From: Meiothermus taiwanensis DSM 14542
GTDB taxonomy: Bacteria; Deinococcota; Deinococci; Deinococcales; Thermaceae
Length of the DNA: 36,680 nucleotides
Direction: 5' to 3'
NCBI GenBank assembly: GCA_000482765.1
Contig: AXWR01000028.1
Coordinates: 1 to 36,680, forward strand
Part shown: piece after piece, positions 20,985 to 29,594 of the stretch
Position numbering within the stretch: position 1 is the first letter of the stretch
How the letters are laid out: each line of letters opens with the position of its first letter
The notes under the pieces: generated by a model
Database searches by the model: none
What the model saw: only the letters and a program-made list of their open reading frames with translations
What the model was told of the DNA's origin: nothing
Program-made: the position numbers and the translations under genes

Positions 20985-22105
20985 GCAGGCCTCCTTTCAC
21001 CCACCAGCCCCTGCGCCTCCACCAGGGGGAAGCTGAGCACAAAGCGGCTGCCCTGGGGCAGGGCCTCGGCCCAGACCCGGCCCCCCATCAGCTCGGTGAT
21101 GCTTTTGACCAGATAAAGCCCCAGACCCAGTCCGCGGGTGCGGCGGGTTTGCTCGTCGCCCACACGGTAGAAGGGTTCGAAAATTTGCTGTAGCTGCCCT
21201 TTCGACAAGCCCACCCCCCGGTCTTCCACCTCCAGCACGGCCTGCCCTCCCCTACTGTGAAGGCGCACCCAGATTGGTTTTTCTGGCTGCGGGCTGTATT
21301 TTATGGCGTTGTCCAGCAGGTTCGAGAGCACCAGAGCAAAAGCCTCTGGGTCGAGGTCGACTGGAAGGGGGGTGGGTGCGGGCTCGAGGTGCAGCACGGC
21401 CCCACGGGCCGCCAGGGTTTGTTGTTGGCGGGCCAGACACCGGCTGACGGCCTGGTTCAGATCGTGGCGTTCCGGCTTTATCTGGCCCATGCCCTGGGCC
21501 AGCCTCGAGGTAGCCAGCAGCCGCTCGGTAAGGTCTTCCATGCGGTCAATTTCGTGGGTCATGTGCTCCAGGTAAGCGAGCTGCTTTTCGCGGGGCAGCT
21601 CGCGCATGGTGAGGGTCTGGGCCAGCAGGCGCAGGGTGCTGATGGGGGTGCGAAACTCGTGGGAAGCGGCCATCAGAAAATTCTGCTGGCGGCGTTTGAA
21701 CTCCTGCTCGCTGCGCAGGCTGCGCCCGATGATGTAAAGCCCCAGGAGCATCACCAGCAAGAAAACCGGCCCCTCGTAGGCAAACATGCGCAGGTGGCGC
21801 ATCTGCTCGGTGCGGTAGGCCTGTAGCCGCTCGGGGTTGACATACACCCGCTCCCCCTCGACCTCGAGGTGCGGGAAGGCCTTTTGCAGCTCGAGCCTCA
21901 GCGTTTCGCGCTTCTCAGGCGCGGTGGCCGCCCAGAGCTGCTGCACCAGCGCGGCCTCCTGCAGCCAGGCGGTCTCGGCGTACTCGATGTTTTGCTGGAT
22001 GGTGTTGCGCTGAAAGACCAGCCACCAGACCACCTGGGCCAGCAGGAAGACCACCACCACCCCGAAGGCCACCCAGACCCAGCCTCGAGACGAACGCATT
22101 TGCAT
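20981..22105 (-). CDS. Sensor histidine kinase in the heme operon
   Basis: About 374 residues from ATG 22105; the frame is open up to 22213 (GTG near the hemB stop) but that extension lacks a ribosome site and looks non-coding. Two TM helices (about 10-30 and 110-130) flank an extracytoplasmic domain of about 75 residues. HisKA has ASHEFRTPIST with the phospho-His, and HATPase_c has the N box LSNLLDNAIKYSP, DRGVGL and GLGLGLYLVK. The pair HK-RR is co-transcribed with heme genes. The ligand is unknown; heme, porphyrin or redox state are candidates from context. No heme-binding Cys-Pro or PAS motif is visible. Confidence 0.85.
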   Translation of the reverse strand: MQMRSSRGWVWVAFGVVVVFLLAQVVWWLVFQRNTIQQNIEYAETAWLQEAALVQQLWAATAPEKRETLRLELQKAFPHLEVEGERVYVNPERLQAYRTEQMRHLRMFAYEGPVFLLVMLLGLYIIGRSLRSEQEFKRRQQNFLMAASHEFRTPISTLRLLAQTLTMRELPREKQLAYLEHMTHEIDRMEDLTERLLATSRLAQGMGQIKPERHDLNQAVSRCLARQQQTLAARGAVLHLEPAPTPLPVDLDPEAFALVLSNLLDNAIKYSPQPEKPIWVRLHSRGGQAVLEVEDRGVGLSKGQLQQIFEPFYRVGDEQTRRTRGLGLGLYLVKSITELMGGRVWAEALPQGSRFVLSFPLVEAQGLVGERRPA

Positions 22106-22220
22106 CAACCTTCGCAGTAAACCCACCTCCCGATCGCCCCTTCCAGGCCCAGCCAACATATTGCCCAGTTGATCCACTCCTTCAAAGGGTCTTTTATCCC
22201 ATAGGGGCATCACAAGGTTT

Positions 22221-23258
22221 TCAGATCCAGCCCTGGGCCAGGGCCTCCTGGGCGTGGTAGCTGATGATCAGGTCGGCCCCGGCCCGCTTGATAGCCATCA
22301 GGGTCTCGCGCACCGCCCGGGCCTCGTCCAGCGCTCCAGCCCGGGCCGCCGCCTTGAGCATGGCGTACTCCCCGCTCACGTTGTAGGCCACCAAAGGCAG
22401 TTGGGTTTGTGGCCGCAGGCGGGCCAGGATATCGAGGTAGGCCAGCGCGGGCTTCACCATGAGCATATCGGCCCCTTCGGCCTCGTCGAGGGCGGCTTCG
22501 CGCAGGGCCTCGCGAGCGTTGCGGATGTCCATCTGGTAGCTCGAGCGGTCGCCAAAGCTGGGGGCGCTCCCCGCCGCCTCGCGGAACGGGCCGTAAAAAG
22601 CGCTGGCATACTTGACGGCATACGAAAGGATGCCCACCCCGGTGTGGCCGGCCTGATCCAGGGTGCGGCGCAGGTAGCCCACCCGCCCGTCCATCATGTC
22701 GGAAGGGGCCACGAAATCGGCACCGGCCTCGGCATGGGCCAGGGCCATGGCGGCCAGTTGCGGCAACGAGCGGTCGTTGTCGATCTGCACCCCCCGCGGT
22801 GTCTCCTTCAGTACCCCGCAGTGGCCGTGGGTGGTGTGGGCACACAGGCAGACGTCGGTGTAGATGACCACCTCCTCGCCAAAGGCCTTGCGGGCTTCCC
22901 GGATGGCAGTGGGCACCGGGCCTTGGGGGTCGGCGGCGCTCTGGCCCAAGGGGTCTTTCCAGGCATCGGGCAGCACGCCAAAAAGCAGCAGGCTGCGCAG
23001 GCCCAGCTCGAGGGCGCGTTCGGCCTCGAGCAGGAACCGATCCACGCTGTAGCGCTGGATTCCGGGCAGGGCCCCGATGGGCTCGGAGTGCCCCCGGCCC
23101 GGTATCACAAAAAAAGGGGCTATGAAGTCTGAGGGGCGCAGGTGGGTCTCGGCCACGCTCTCGCGCAGGGCGGCGCTCTTACGCAGGCGGCGGGGGCGCC
23201 GTGCAAGGTCGAGCGGGGCCTCGAGGGGTCGCACTTCGGGGTTGTCTAGATCGAGCAT
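22221..23258 (-). CDS. hemB: Porphobilinogen synthase (delta-aminolevulinate dehydratase)
   Basis: A 345-residue enzyme joining two 5-aminolevulinate molecules to porphobilinogen. The zinc-type cysteine cluster DVCLCAHTTHGHCG is intact, so it should be a Zn enzyme. Schiff-base lysines are in SYAVKYASAFYGPF and LMVKPALAYLD. SDMMDGRVG is the conserved metal/allosteric region. ATG 23258 with GAGGTGAAGT overlaps hemD by 13 nt. The N-terminal 25 residues are Arg/Leu-rich, slightly longer than usual. Confidence 0.95.
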   Translation of the reverse strand: MLDLDNPEVRPLEAPLDLARRPRRLRKSAALRESVAETHLRPSDFIAPFFVIPGRGHSEPIGALPGIQRYSVDRFLLEAERALELGLRSLLLFGVLPDAWKDPLGQSAADPQGPVPTAIREARKAFGEEVVIYTDVCLCAHTTHGHCGVLKETPRGVQIDNDRSLPQLAAMALAHAEAGADFVAPSDMMDGRVGYLRRTLDQAGHTGVGILSYAVKYASAFYGPFREAAGSAPSFGDRSSYQMDIRNAREALREAALDEAEGADMLMVKPALAYLDILARLRPQTQLPLVAYNVSGEYAMLKAAARAGALDEARAVRETLMAIKRAGADLIISYHAQEALAQGWI

Positions 23259-23926
23259 ACTTCACCTCGGATGTATCGGACTGTTTCTAGAACAGCCTCC
23301 ACGCTGGGCCTGGGCACCACTGTGTGCGAGAAACCCCGTTCGGATAGGGCCGCGGCCGTGGTAGGGCCCAAAGCCAGCAGGTGGGCCTGGCGTCCAACCG
23401 CTTCTGGCAGGGCTTCTACCGCGGAGGGGCTGGACAGCAAAACCAGTTCTGGAACCGGCAGCTCGGGGGGCCAGGGCACGGGCTGGGTCTGATAAACCAC
23501 CACGCTCCGCACCACATAGCCCGCTTCTCGCAGGCGCTGGGCCAGCACCGGGCGCGCGCGGTTGCCTTGCGGCAGCCCCACGAAACCAAAGGGCCTCTGG
23601 GCCAGGAAGGCTTCGGCCAGGCTCTCGGCGGTCTCCTCGGGGGCTACCAGGTCTACCCTACCACCGGCCTCTTCCAGGGCCTGCTGGGTGGCCCGGCCCA
23701 CCGCCCCCAAGGCCCGGCCCTGCAGGCCACCCCCTAGCTCGAGCACCGCCCGCACCGCCGACACGCTGGTAAACAGCCACCAGCGGCAGTCGGCCAGCGG
23801 CGTCAGGTCGGCCGGCAGGGTCTGGGTTCGCACCAATGGAAGACGCAGCACCTCGAGGCCCATCGCCTCCAGGCGCTCCTGCAAACCTTCCAGGCGGCCT
23901 TCCGACTGGGTTAGTGCGATGCGCAT
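23246..23926 (-). CDS. hemD: Uroporphyrinogen-III synthase
   Basis: A 226-residue protein of the poorly conserved HemD family. The two-lobed pattern is visible: WWLFTSVSAVRAVLEL (typical F/T-S-x-N/S-A-V motif), AVGRATQQALEEAG, VVVYQTQPV, LLSSPSAVEALPEAV and LALGPTTAAALSERG. It cyclises hydroxymethylbilane with ring-D inversion. ATG 23926 follows GGAGGTG and overlaps hemC by 16 nt. Identification is strengthened by its place between hemC and hemB. Confidence 0.88.
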   Translation of the reverse strand: MRIALTQSEGRLEGLQERLEAMGLEVLRLPLVRTQTLPADLTPLADCRWWLFTSVSAVRAVLELGGGLQGRALGAVGRATQQALEEAGGRVDLVAPEETAESLAEAFLAQRPFGFVGLPQGNRARPVLAQRLREAGYVVRSVVVYQTQPVPWPPELPVPELVLLSSPSAVEALPEAVGRQAHLLALGPTTAAALSERGFSHTVVPRPSVEAVLETVRYIRGEVCSI

Positions 23927-24813
23927 ACCACCTCCGGATACTCGGCGCGAATCTGGTCAAAAACGGCCTGCGCCACGGCCTCGGGGGTTGGGGCCTGGGC
24001 CTGGTAACGTCGGCCGCCATACCAGGCCAGAAGCGCCAGCCCCTGCGGGGTGGCCTGGGCCAGCGCCCCCAGGGCCAGCTGACAGCCCCCGGCCAGCTTC
24101 TGCATGAGCCCCCGCTCAGCCCCCACTGTGCGGCGGGCCTGGGGATCGTCCAGGGGTTGGAGCAGGGTTTTGAGACGCTGATCGTCTGAGCGGCACTCCA
24201 GGGCCAGCGCGCCCTGGGCTGGAGCCGGCACCATCACAGTCGTGGGCAGCACCTGGGTGTAGAGCCCGCGCAAATCCAGCTCGAGCCGCTTCAAGCCGGC
24301 ATAGGCCAGCAAAATAGCGTCGTACTCCCCGCGCCGGAGCTTATCCACCCGGGTCGGCACATTCCCGCGCAGCTCCTTTAGGCTCAGGTCGGGCCTGAGC
24401 TGCCTGAGCTGGGCCTGCCGCCGCGCGGCGCTGGTGCCTGCCAAGGCCCCTGGGCGCACGGGCAGGCCCTGTGCTGCCTCGTCAAGGGCTTCGGCACGAA
24501 CGAGCAGAACCTCCCTGGGGTCTTCCCTGGGGGGCACAGCGGCGATAACCAGTCCTTCGGGGCGGGCACTGGGTAGATCCTTGTAGGAATGCACCGCCAG
24601 ATCGGCCTCGCCGCTCAGCACCGCATCCTGCACGGCTTTGGTAAAGAAGCCCTGGCCCTGCATCTGGGCAAAGGGCAGGCTTTCCCGGTCGCCCTGGGTC
24701 TCCACCACCACCAGCTCCACCCGGGCACCCTGCCGCTCGAGCTGCTCCTTCACCCAGCCCGCCTGCCACAGCGCCAGCCGGCTGCCACGCGTGGCAATAC
24801 GCACCCTATCCAC
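23911..24813 (-). CDS. hemC: Hydroxymethylbilane synthase (porphobilinogen deaminase)
   Basis: A 300-residue enzyme polymerising four porphobilinogens. The N-terminus VRIATRGSRLALWQAGWVKE is the family start; SYKDLPSA carries the catalytic Asp region, GNVPTRVDKLRRGEYDAILLA is conserved, and AGGCQLALGA holds the Cys that carries the dipyrromethane cofactor. Start is GTG 24813, overlapping hemA by 8 nt. Full usual length. Confidence 0.95.
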   Translation of the reverse strand: MDRVRIATRGSRLALWQAGWVKEQLERQGARVELVVVETQGDRESLPFAQMQGQGFFTKAVQDAVLSGEADLAVHSYKDLPSARPEGLVIAAVPPREDPREVLLVRAEALDEAAQGLPVRPGALAGTSAARRQAQLRQLRPDLSLKELRGNVPTRVDKLRRGEYDAILLAYAGLKRLELDLRGLYTQVLPTTVMVPAPAQGALALECRSDDQRLKTLLQPLDDPQARRTVGAERGLMQKLAGGCQLALGALAQATPQGLALLAWYGGRRYQAQAPTPEAVAQAVFDQIRAEYPEVVCASH

Positions 24814-26050
24814 GGATCACCCCCTGGTGCACAGACCCCACCCGGGCTTCGTCCACCGGATGCACGGAACCCACCCCGTCCCGAAGGGGATCGTCCGCCC
24901 CAAGACCGGCTTCCTGCAAGAACACCTCGGCGGCCTCGGGGCCATACCGCCGGGCCAGGCCGCGCAGGCCCTTCACCGGGAAATGCGCGAAGCGGTGGGC
25001 CAGTCGCTCGATGAGTTCGGGCTCGGCCTGCCCATCCAGGAGCTCAACCAGGGTGCGGCGGTAGGCCTCGCGCATCTGGGTGATGGCCGGTGCGATGGCC
25101 CGCTCGGCCCACTCGAGCAGGGCCTGCTCCAGCTCCTGGGCCACAATCAGCTCGGCCCTGGCCAGCTCGGCCCGCAGACGCGCCCGGCGCTCTTCACCCA
25201 GGCGTTCCAGCCGCTTCAAGTCGAAGAGCACCACCTCCCTGGCGGCCTCCGGGACTATGTTGGCCGGCATCCCCAGATCCACCGCCACCCTGAGCCGGGG
25301 CTGGCCCTGAAAAAAAGAGGCGCCAAACAGCCCCGCCACCGGGGTGGCGGCCACCAGGGCCTCGAGCTGCGGAGGGTTCTTCAGGAAATCGCAGAGCGAC
25401 ATGGCCCGAGCGCCCAGCGCCTCAGCCAGGGCCTGGGCTTTCTCGGGGGTGCGGTTCACCAGCAACAGCTCGATGCCGGGCAGGGCCGCCAGACTGCGGG
25501 CCGCCAGGCTGCCCATCTCGCCGGTGCCCACCACCGCCACCCGGGCCGGGCGGGGCAGAAGGGCTTCCAGGGCAGGGCGGGCCAGGCTAAACAGCGAGGT
25601 CTGGGCCGGGGCCAGCTCCACCTCCCGGCGAACCCGCTTGGCGATCTTGAGTGCGCTCTGAAAGGCAAAGTGGGTCAGGGGGCCTACGCTTCCGGCCTTT
25701 TGCGCCGCCTCAAAGGCCTGGCGTACCTGCCGCATAATCTGATCCTCGCCAGGGTTCACCGAGTCGAGCGAGGCCGCCACCCGGGCCAGGTGCTCCAGTG
25801 CAGCCTCGCCCTGGTAGGCGTACCCCCGGGGGAGTCCGGGGGGTATCAGGGCCTGTCGGGCCTGCTCGAGCGCCACCCCCCCCTTCAGGGCCAGCACCAC
25901 CTCGAGGCGGTTGCAGGTTAGGAGGGGCACCCACTCCTCGGCCAGGGCCGACACCTCAGGGGCACGGTACTGCCACCACTCATTCCACTGGGTCAGGGCC
26001 TCAACCCCACCCCTCCGCTGTGAAACCCCAATCAGGGCCAGCCGCTCCAT
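24806..26050 (-). CDS. hemA: Glutamyl-tRNA reductase
   Basis: A 414-residue enzyme reducing glutamyl-tRNA(Glu) with NADPH to glutamate-1-semialdehyde, the first committed step. The catalytic Cys is C46 in LLTCNRLEVV; GEDQIMRQVRQAFEAAQ and VAVVGTGEMGSLAARSL (NADPH fold) follow, with the C-terminal dimerisation helices. The stretch before the Cys, usually HRTAPxxVRE, is diverged here (SQRRGGVEALTQWNEWW), possibly lineage-specific. First gene of the leftward heme operon, with promoter elements at 26060-26104. Confidence 0.92.
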   Translation of the reverse strand: MERLALIGVSQRRGGVEALTQWNEWWQYRAPEVSALAEEWVPLLTCNRLEVVLALKGGVALEQARQALIPPGLPRGYAYQGEAALEHLARVAASLDSVNPGEDQIMRQVRQAFEAAQKAGSVGPLTHFAFQSALKIAKRVRREVELAPAQTSLFSLARPALEALLPRPARVAVVGTGEMGSLAARSLAALPGIELLLVNRTPEKAQALAEALGARAMSLCDFLKNPPQLEALVAATPVAGLFGASFFQGQPRLRVAVDLGMPANIVPEAAREVVLFDLKRLERLGEERRARLRAELARAELIVAQELEQALLEWAERAIAPAITQMREAYRRTLVELLDGQAEPELIERLAHRFAHFPVKGLRGLARRYGPEAAEVFLQEAGLGADDPLRDGVGSVHPVDEARVGSVHQGVIRG

Positions 26051-26059
26051 ACGAAACTG

Positions 26060-26104
26060 ATTATCAATAGCAAAACGCTTAGAAAAGTGTCACAAAACTG
26101 TCAC
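26060..26104 (-). promoter_or_regulatory. hemA promoter with tandem 11-bp repeats
   Basis: On the + strand AAAAGTGTCAC (26083-26093) is followed directly by AAAACTGTCAC (26094-26104), differing at one base. On the minus strand a GATAAT -10 (26060-26065) lies 9 nt before the hemA ATG, and the repeats cover the poor -35 (ACTTTT at 26083-26088) and the DNA just upstream. Repeats with one-turn spacing at a weak -35 are the usual layout for OmpR-type activators, and one is encoded in this operon. Confidence 0.55.
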
Positions 26105-26227
26105 CGGCCTCATCTACCCCGCCAATTGTACCGTGTAAAACCATCTGGAACGCACTCATGGGATGCGCCCTTGACCCACCGGTTCCCTGGGTTGTCCTAT
26201 AAGGCCCCGGGGTGCTAAGTTCTGGAC

Positions 26228-27532
26228 ATGCGCCACTCGATCACGCGGTCGGAGGAGTTATTCAAAGAAGCCCAGCAAGTGATACCCGGCGGGGTAAACT
26301 CGCCGGTGCGGGCCTTTAAGGCCGTGGGCGGCACGCCGCGCTTCATTGCAAGGGCCCAGGGGGCCTACCTCTGGGACGCCGATGGCAACCAGCTCCTGGA
26401 CTATATCGGCTCCTGGGGGCCCATGATTCTGGGGCACAACCACCCGGCGGTGGTAGCGGCCATCCAGCAGGCCCTCAGCGAGGGCCTGAGCTACGGGGCC
26501 CCCACCGAGCGAGAGATCCGGCTGGCCCAGCGGGTGCGGGAGGCCTACCCCAGCGCCGACCTGGTGCGCTTTGTGAGCAGCGGCACCGAGGCCACCATGA
26601 GCGCCCTGCGGCTGGCCCGCGGCTACACCGGGCGCGACCGGATTGTGAAGTTTCGCGGCAACTACCACGGCCACGCCGACAGCCTGCTGGTGCAGGCCGG
26701 CTCGGGCCTGCTCACCGGCGGCACCCCCTCCAGCGCCGGGGTGCCCCAGGCCTTCGCCGAGCTGACCCTGGTGGCCGACTACAACGAGCCCCAGGCCCTG
26801 GAAGACCTGTTCCAGCGCTACGGCGAAGAGATCGCCGCAGTGATCTTCGAGCCGGTGGTGGGCAACGCAGGGGTGCTCATCCCCACGCCCACGTTCCTCG
26901 AGGCCCTGCACCACCTGACCCGCCGGTACGGGGCCCTGCTAATCGCCGACGAGGTGATGACCGGCTTCCGCCTGGCCAAGGGGGGCGCGGTGGAGCTTTT
27001 TGGCCTGAAGCCCGACCTCATCTGCTGGGGCAAGATCCTGGGGGGTGGGCTGCCGGTGGGGGCCTACGGGGGCCGGGCCGAGATCATGCAGCAGGTGGCG
27101 CCGCTGGGCCCGGTCTACCAGGCCGGCACCCTGAGCGGCAACCCCCTCTCCATGGCCGCCGGGCTGGCCACCCTGGAGACCCTTTTCCAGGATCCCCCCT
27201 ACGAGCGGCTCGAGGCCTATGGGGCGGCGCTCGAGCAAGGCCTGCAAACCCTGTTTGCCGAGGCCGGGCTGCCGGTTGCCATCAACCGCGTAGGCTCCAT
27301 GATCACGGTTTTCTTCCGCGAAGGGCCTGTACAAACCTACACCGAGGCCGTGGCCTCCGACACCGAGCGCTTCAAGGCCTTCTTCCACGGCCTGCTGCAG
27401 CGGGGCGTCTACTGGCCCCCCAGCCAGTTCGAGGCCGCCTTCTTCTCGACCGCCCACGGCCCGGAGGAGCTTGACAAAACCCTCGAGGCCGTAGCCCAGG
27501 CGCTGAAAGAACCCGCGGCCTTTGCGGGATAA
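26228..27532 (+). CDS. hemL: Glutamate-1-semialdehyde 2,1-aminomutase
   Basis: A 434-residue PLP enzyme converting glutamate-1-semialdehyde to 5-aminolevulinate. Typical start SEELFKEAQQVIPGGVNSPVRAF, then SSGTEATMSALRLAR, KFRGNYHGHADSLL, ADEVMTGFR and the PLP lysine in WGKILGGGLPVGAYGG (about residue 265). Divergent from hemA, with 177 bp between them that must hold both promoters. A -35-like TTGACC and a TATAAG lie upstream but 21 nt apart, so the hemL promoter is unclear. With the operon opposite it completes the C5 route to ALA. Confidence 0.95.
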   Translation: MRHSITRSEELFKEAQQVIPGGVNSPVRAFKAVGGTPRFIARAQGAYLWDADGNQLLDYIGSWGPMILGHNHPAVVAAIQQALSEGLSYGAPTEREIRLAQRVREAYPSADLVRFVSSGTEATMSALRLARGYTGRDRIVKFRGNYHGHADSLLVQAGSGLLTGGTPSSAGVPQAFAELTLVADYNEPQALEDLFQRYGEEIAAVIFEPVVGNAGVLIPTPTFLEALHHLTRRYGALLIADEVMTGFRLAKGGAVELFGLKPDLICWGKILGGGLPVGAYGGRAEIMQQVAPLGPVYQAGTLSGNPLSMAAGLATLETLFQDPPYERLEAYGAALEQGLQTLFAEAGLPVAINRVGSMITVFFREGPVQTYTEAVASDTERFKAFFHGLLQRGVYWPPSQFEAAFFSTAHGPEELDKTLEAVAQALKEPAAFAG

Positions 27533-27625
27533 ATCCCAGCGGGCTCAGCCCTGCGGTTTGTGCCCTGCAAAAGCCAATCGCACCACACATGGGGTCAGAG
27601 CGCACCCAAAAACCAGTCCCAGGGT

Positions 27626-27656
27626 CTACAAAAAATAGCCCACTGTGTTTTTGTAG
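27626..27656. promoter_or_regulatory. Inverted repeat upstream of uraD
   Basis: CTACAAAAA (27626-27634) and TTTTTGTAG (27648-27656) are perfect inverse copies separated by 13 nt, 42 bp before the chosen uraD start. It could be an operator for a purine-responsive repressor or a hairpin. No regulator gene is visible in the window. Confidence 0.45.
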
Positions 27657-27698
27657 TGCTGATTTTGGGCGGGTTGGTTCGGGATAATGGGCGCAGAT

Positions 27699-28199
27699 AT
27701 GAACCTCGAGGCCATACATCTTCTCTCCAAAGAAGCCTTTGTCGAACGGGTGGGCTGGGTCTTTGAGCACTCGCCCTGGATCGCCGAGCAGGCCTGGGAA
27801 CGCCGTCCCTGGGCCAGCCTCGAGGCCCTCTACCAAAGCCTGGTGCAGGTGGTGCAGCAGGCCCCAAAGGAGGCCCAGCTCGCCCTCCTGCGGGCCCACC
27901 CCGACCTCGGCAGCCGCGCCCGCATGGCCCCAGCCTCGATAGCGGAGCAAAAGGGGGCCGGGCTGGACGCCCTCACCCCCGCCGAGCTCGAGCGCATCCA
28001 GGCCCTGAACCGGGCCTACACCGAGAAATTCGGCTTTCCCTTCATCCTGGCGGTGCGGGGCAAGACCAAAGCCGAGATCTTCCAGGCCATTGAGCAAAGG
28101 CTCCACAATGCCCCGGAGGTGGAGTTCCAGACGGCCCTGGAGGAAGTGTTCAAAATTGCCCGTTTCCGCCTGGCCGACCTGCTGACCGAGACGGGGTAA
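27699..28199 (+). CDS. uraD: 2-oxo-4-hydroxy-4-carboxy-5-ureidoimidazoline (OHCU) decarboxylase
   Basis: A 166-residue enzyme that decarboxylates OHCU stereospecifically to (S)-allantoin. Family signatures: LSKEAFVERVGWVFEHSPWIAEQ at the start, RAHPDLGSRARM with the catalytic His, SIAEQKGAGLD, and NRAYTEKFGFPFILAVRGK. I start at ATG 27699 because family members usually begin just before the LS/LN-x-x-x-F motif; ATG 27687 is in frame. First gene of the urate-degradation cluster, 155-165 bp after hemL. Confidence 0.93.
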   Translation: MNLEAIHLLSKEAFVERVGWVFEHSPWIAEQAWERRPWASLEALYQSLVQVVQQAPKEAQLALLRAHPDLGSRARMAPASIAEQKGAGLDALTPAELERIQALNRAYTEKFGFPFILAVRGKTKAEIFQAIEQRLHNAPEVEFQTALEEVFKIARFRLADLLTETG

Positions 28200-28221
28200 A
28201 CCAAACCAACGCGGCTCAAGT

Positions 28222-28252
28222 TTGACAGTGCGCCGGTGGCAGCGCCTAGAAT
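28222..28252 (+). promoter_or_regulatory. Putative promoter upstream of puuD
   Basis: TTGACA (28222-28227) and TAGAAT (28247-28252) lie 19 nt apart, longer than ideal. They sit between uraD and the chosen puuD start at 28269 and would make the in-frame GTG at 28236 unlikely as a start. Confidence 0.4.
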
Positions 28253-28268
28253 CAGACTGGACAGCACC

Positions 28269-29585
28269 ATGAACCCCCTACACCAAGACCGACTGCGAAT
28301 CGTCAAGTGGCCCTGGGTGCTGGCCCTCCTGGCCCTCTTCGCCGTGGCGGTGGCGCTCACCCTGGCCAACGGCTGGCAGGCCCACGCCCGGGAGTGGCTC
28401 AACCTGGTGGTGCGCTGGCTGCACATCATCTACGGCATCGCCTGGATTGGGGCCAGCTTCTATTTCATCTTTCTGGAGAACGCCCTCGAGCGCCAGGGGG
28501 TGCGGGCCGAGCTCTCCGGCAACCTCTGGGCCATCCACGGCGGCGGCATCTACTACCTGGAAAAGTACAAAACCGCCCCCAAGGAGCTGCCCCGGTACCT
28601 GCACTGGTTCAAGTGGGACGCCTACCTCACCTGGGTGACGGGGTTCCTGCTCCTCATCATCGTCTACTACGCCGACCCCCGGACGATTCTGCTGGCCCCC
28701 GGCAGCACCCTGCCGGGCTGGGCGGCCATCGCGATTGCCATCGGAAGCCTGGGGGCGGCCTGGCTGGTTTACGTGGGGCTTTCCAGCACCCAGTTGCTCT
28801 ACCGCCCGGCTTTGTTTTTGCTGGTGGGCGGGGTGCTGGTCGCGCTGGCGGCCTACCTGCTGGGGCAGGTCTTTAGCGGGCGCGGCGCCTTTATGCACAT
28901 CGGGGCCATGCTGGGCACCATCATGGCCGCCAATGTGTTTTTCGTGATCATCCCCTCGCAGAAAAAGCTGGTGCGGGCCGCGCAACAGGGGGAAACCCTC
29001 GACCCCAACTTTGTGGCCTGGGTGCAGCTTCGCTCCCGCCACAACAACTACCTCACCCTGCCGGTGCTCTTCACCATGATCGCCCACCACTTCCCCATGA
29101 CCTATAACCACGGGGCCAACTGGCTCATCCTGATTCTGCTCTTTGCGGCCGGGGTGGCGGTGCGGCACTTCATCAACGTGACCGAGAAAGAGCACCACAA
29201 AACCCTGGTGGAGGGCGGGGCCATGCCCTACCTGCTGGTGCTGGCGGCGGCTTTGCTCCTGGGGGCCTTCTACCTGACCGCCCCGCGCCCCTCCACAGCA
29301 GCCCAGAACCAGCCCCCGGTGACCTTTGCCGAAGTGCACGATATTATCGTGCAGCACTGCCAGATGTGCCACGCGGCCCGCCCCACCCAGCCGGGTTTTG
29401 TCTCGGCGCCGGGCGGGGTGGTGCTCGAGACCCCCGAGCAGATCGTGGGATATGCCCAGAAGATCAAGCAGGTTGCGGTGGACACCCAGTACATGCCGCT
29501 GCTTGTACCGGGGGTTCCGCCCATGACCCCCGAGCAGCGGGCCCGGCTGGGGGCCTGGGTGGCCCAAGGCGCGCCGGGGCCGTAG
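28269..29585 (+). CDS. puuD: Membrane urate oxidase PuuD with C-terminal cytochrome c domain
   Basis: A 438-residue protein. The N-terminal about 340 residues form an eight-helix membrane domain (LNLVVRWLHIIYGIAWIGAS with a conserved His, then HYNHGANW-like segments such as MTYNHGANW). The C-terminal about 80 residues are a cytochrome c with CQMCH and a later Met in YMPLL. PuuD oxidises urate to 5-hydroxyisourate and feeds electrons to the respiratory chain instead of making H2O2. ATG 28269 fits the membrane start better than GTG 28236. UraH follows 9 nt later to remove the product. Its heme need fits the adjacent heme cluster. Confidence 0.9.
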   Translation: MNPLHQDRLRIVKWPWVLALLALFAVAVALTLANGWQAHAREWLNLVVRWLHIIYGIAWIGASFYFIFLENALERQGVRAELSGNLWAIHGGGIYYLEKYKTAPKELPRYLHWFKWDAYLTWVTGFLLLIIVYYADPRTILLAPGSTLPGWAAIAIAIGSLGAAWLVYVGLSSTQLLYRPALFLLVGGVLVALAAYLLGQVFSGRGAFMHIGAMLGTIMAANVFFVIIPSQKKLVRAAQQGETLDPNFVAWVQLRSRHNNYLTLPVLFTMIAHHFPMTYNHGANWLILILLFAAGVAVRHFINVTEKEHHKTLVEGGAMPYLLVLAAALLLGAFYLTAPRPSTAAQNQPPVTFAEVHDIIVQHCQMCHAARPTQPGFVSAPGGVVLETPEQIVGYAQKIKQVAVDTQYMPLLVPGVPPMTPEQRARLGAWVAQGAPGP

Positions 29586-29594
29586 GATTAAGGC

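Noticed and set aside
26172..26205. TTGACC / TATAAG as the hemL promoter
   Set aside because: Spacing of 21 nt is too long for a normal sigma-A promoter, so not listed as a feature.
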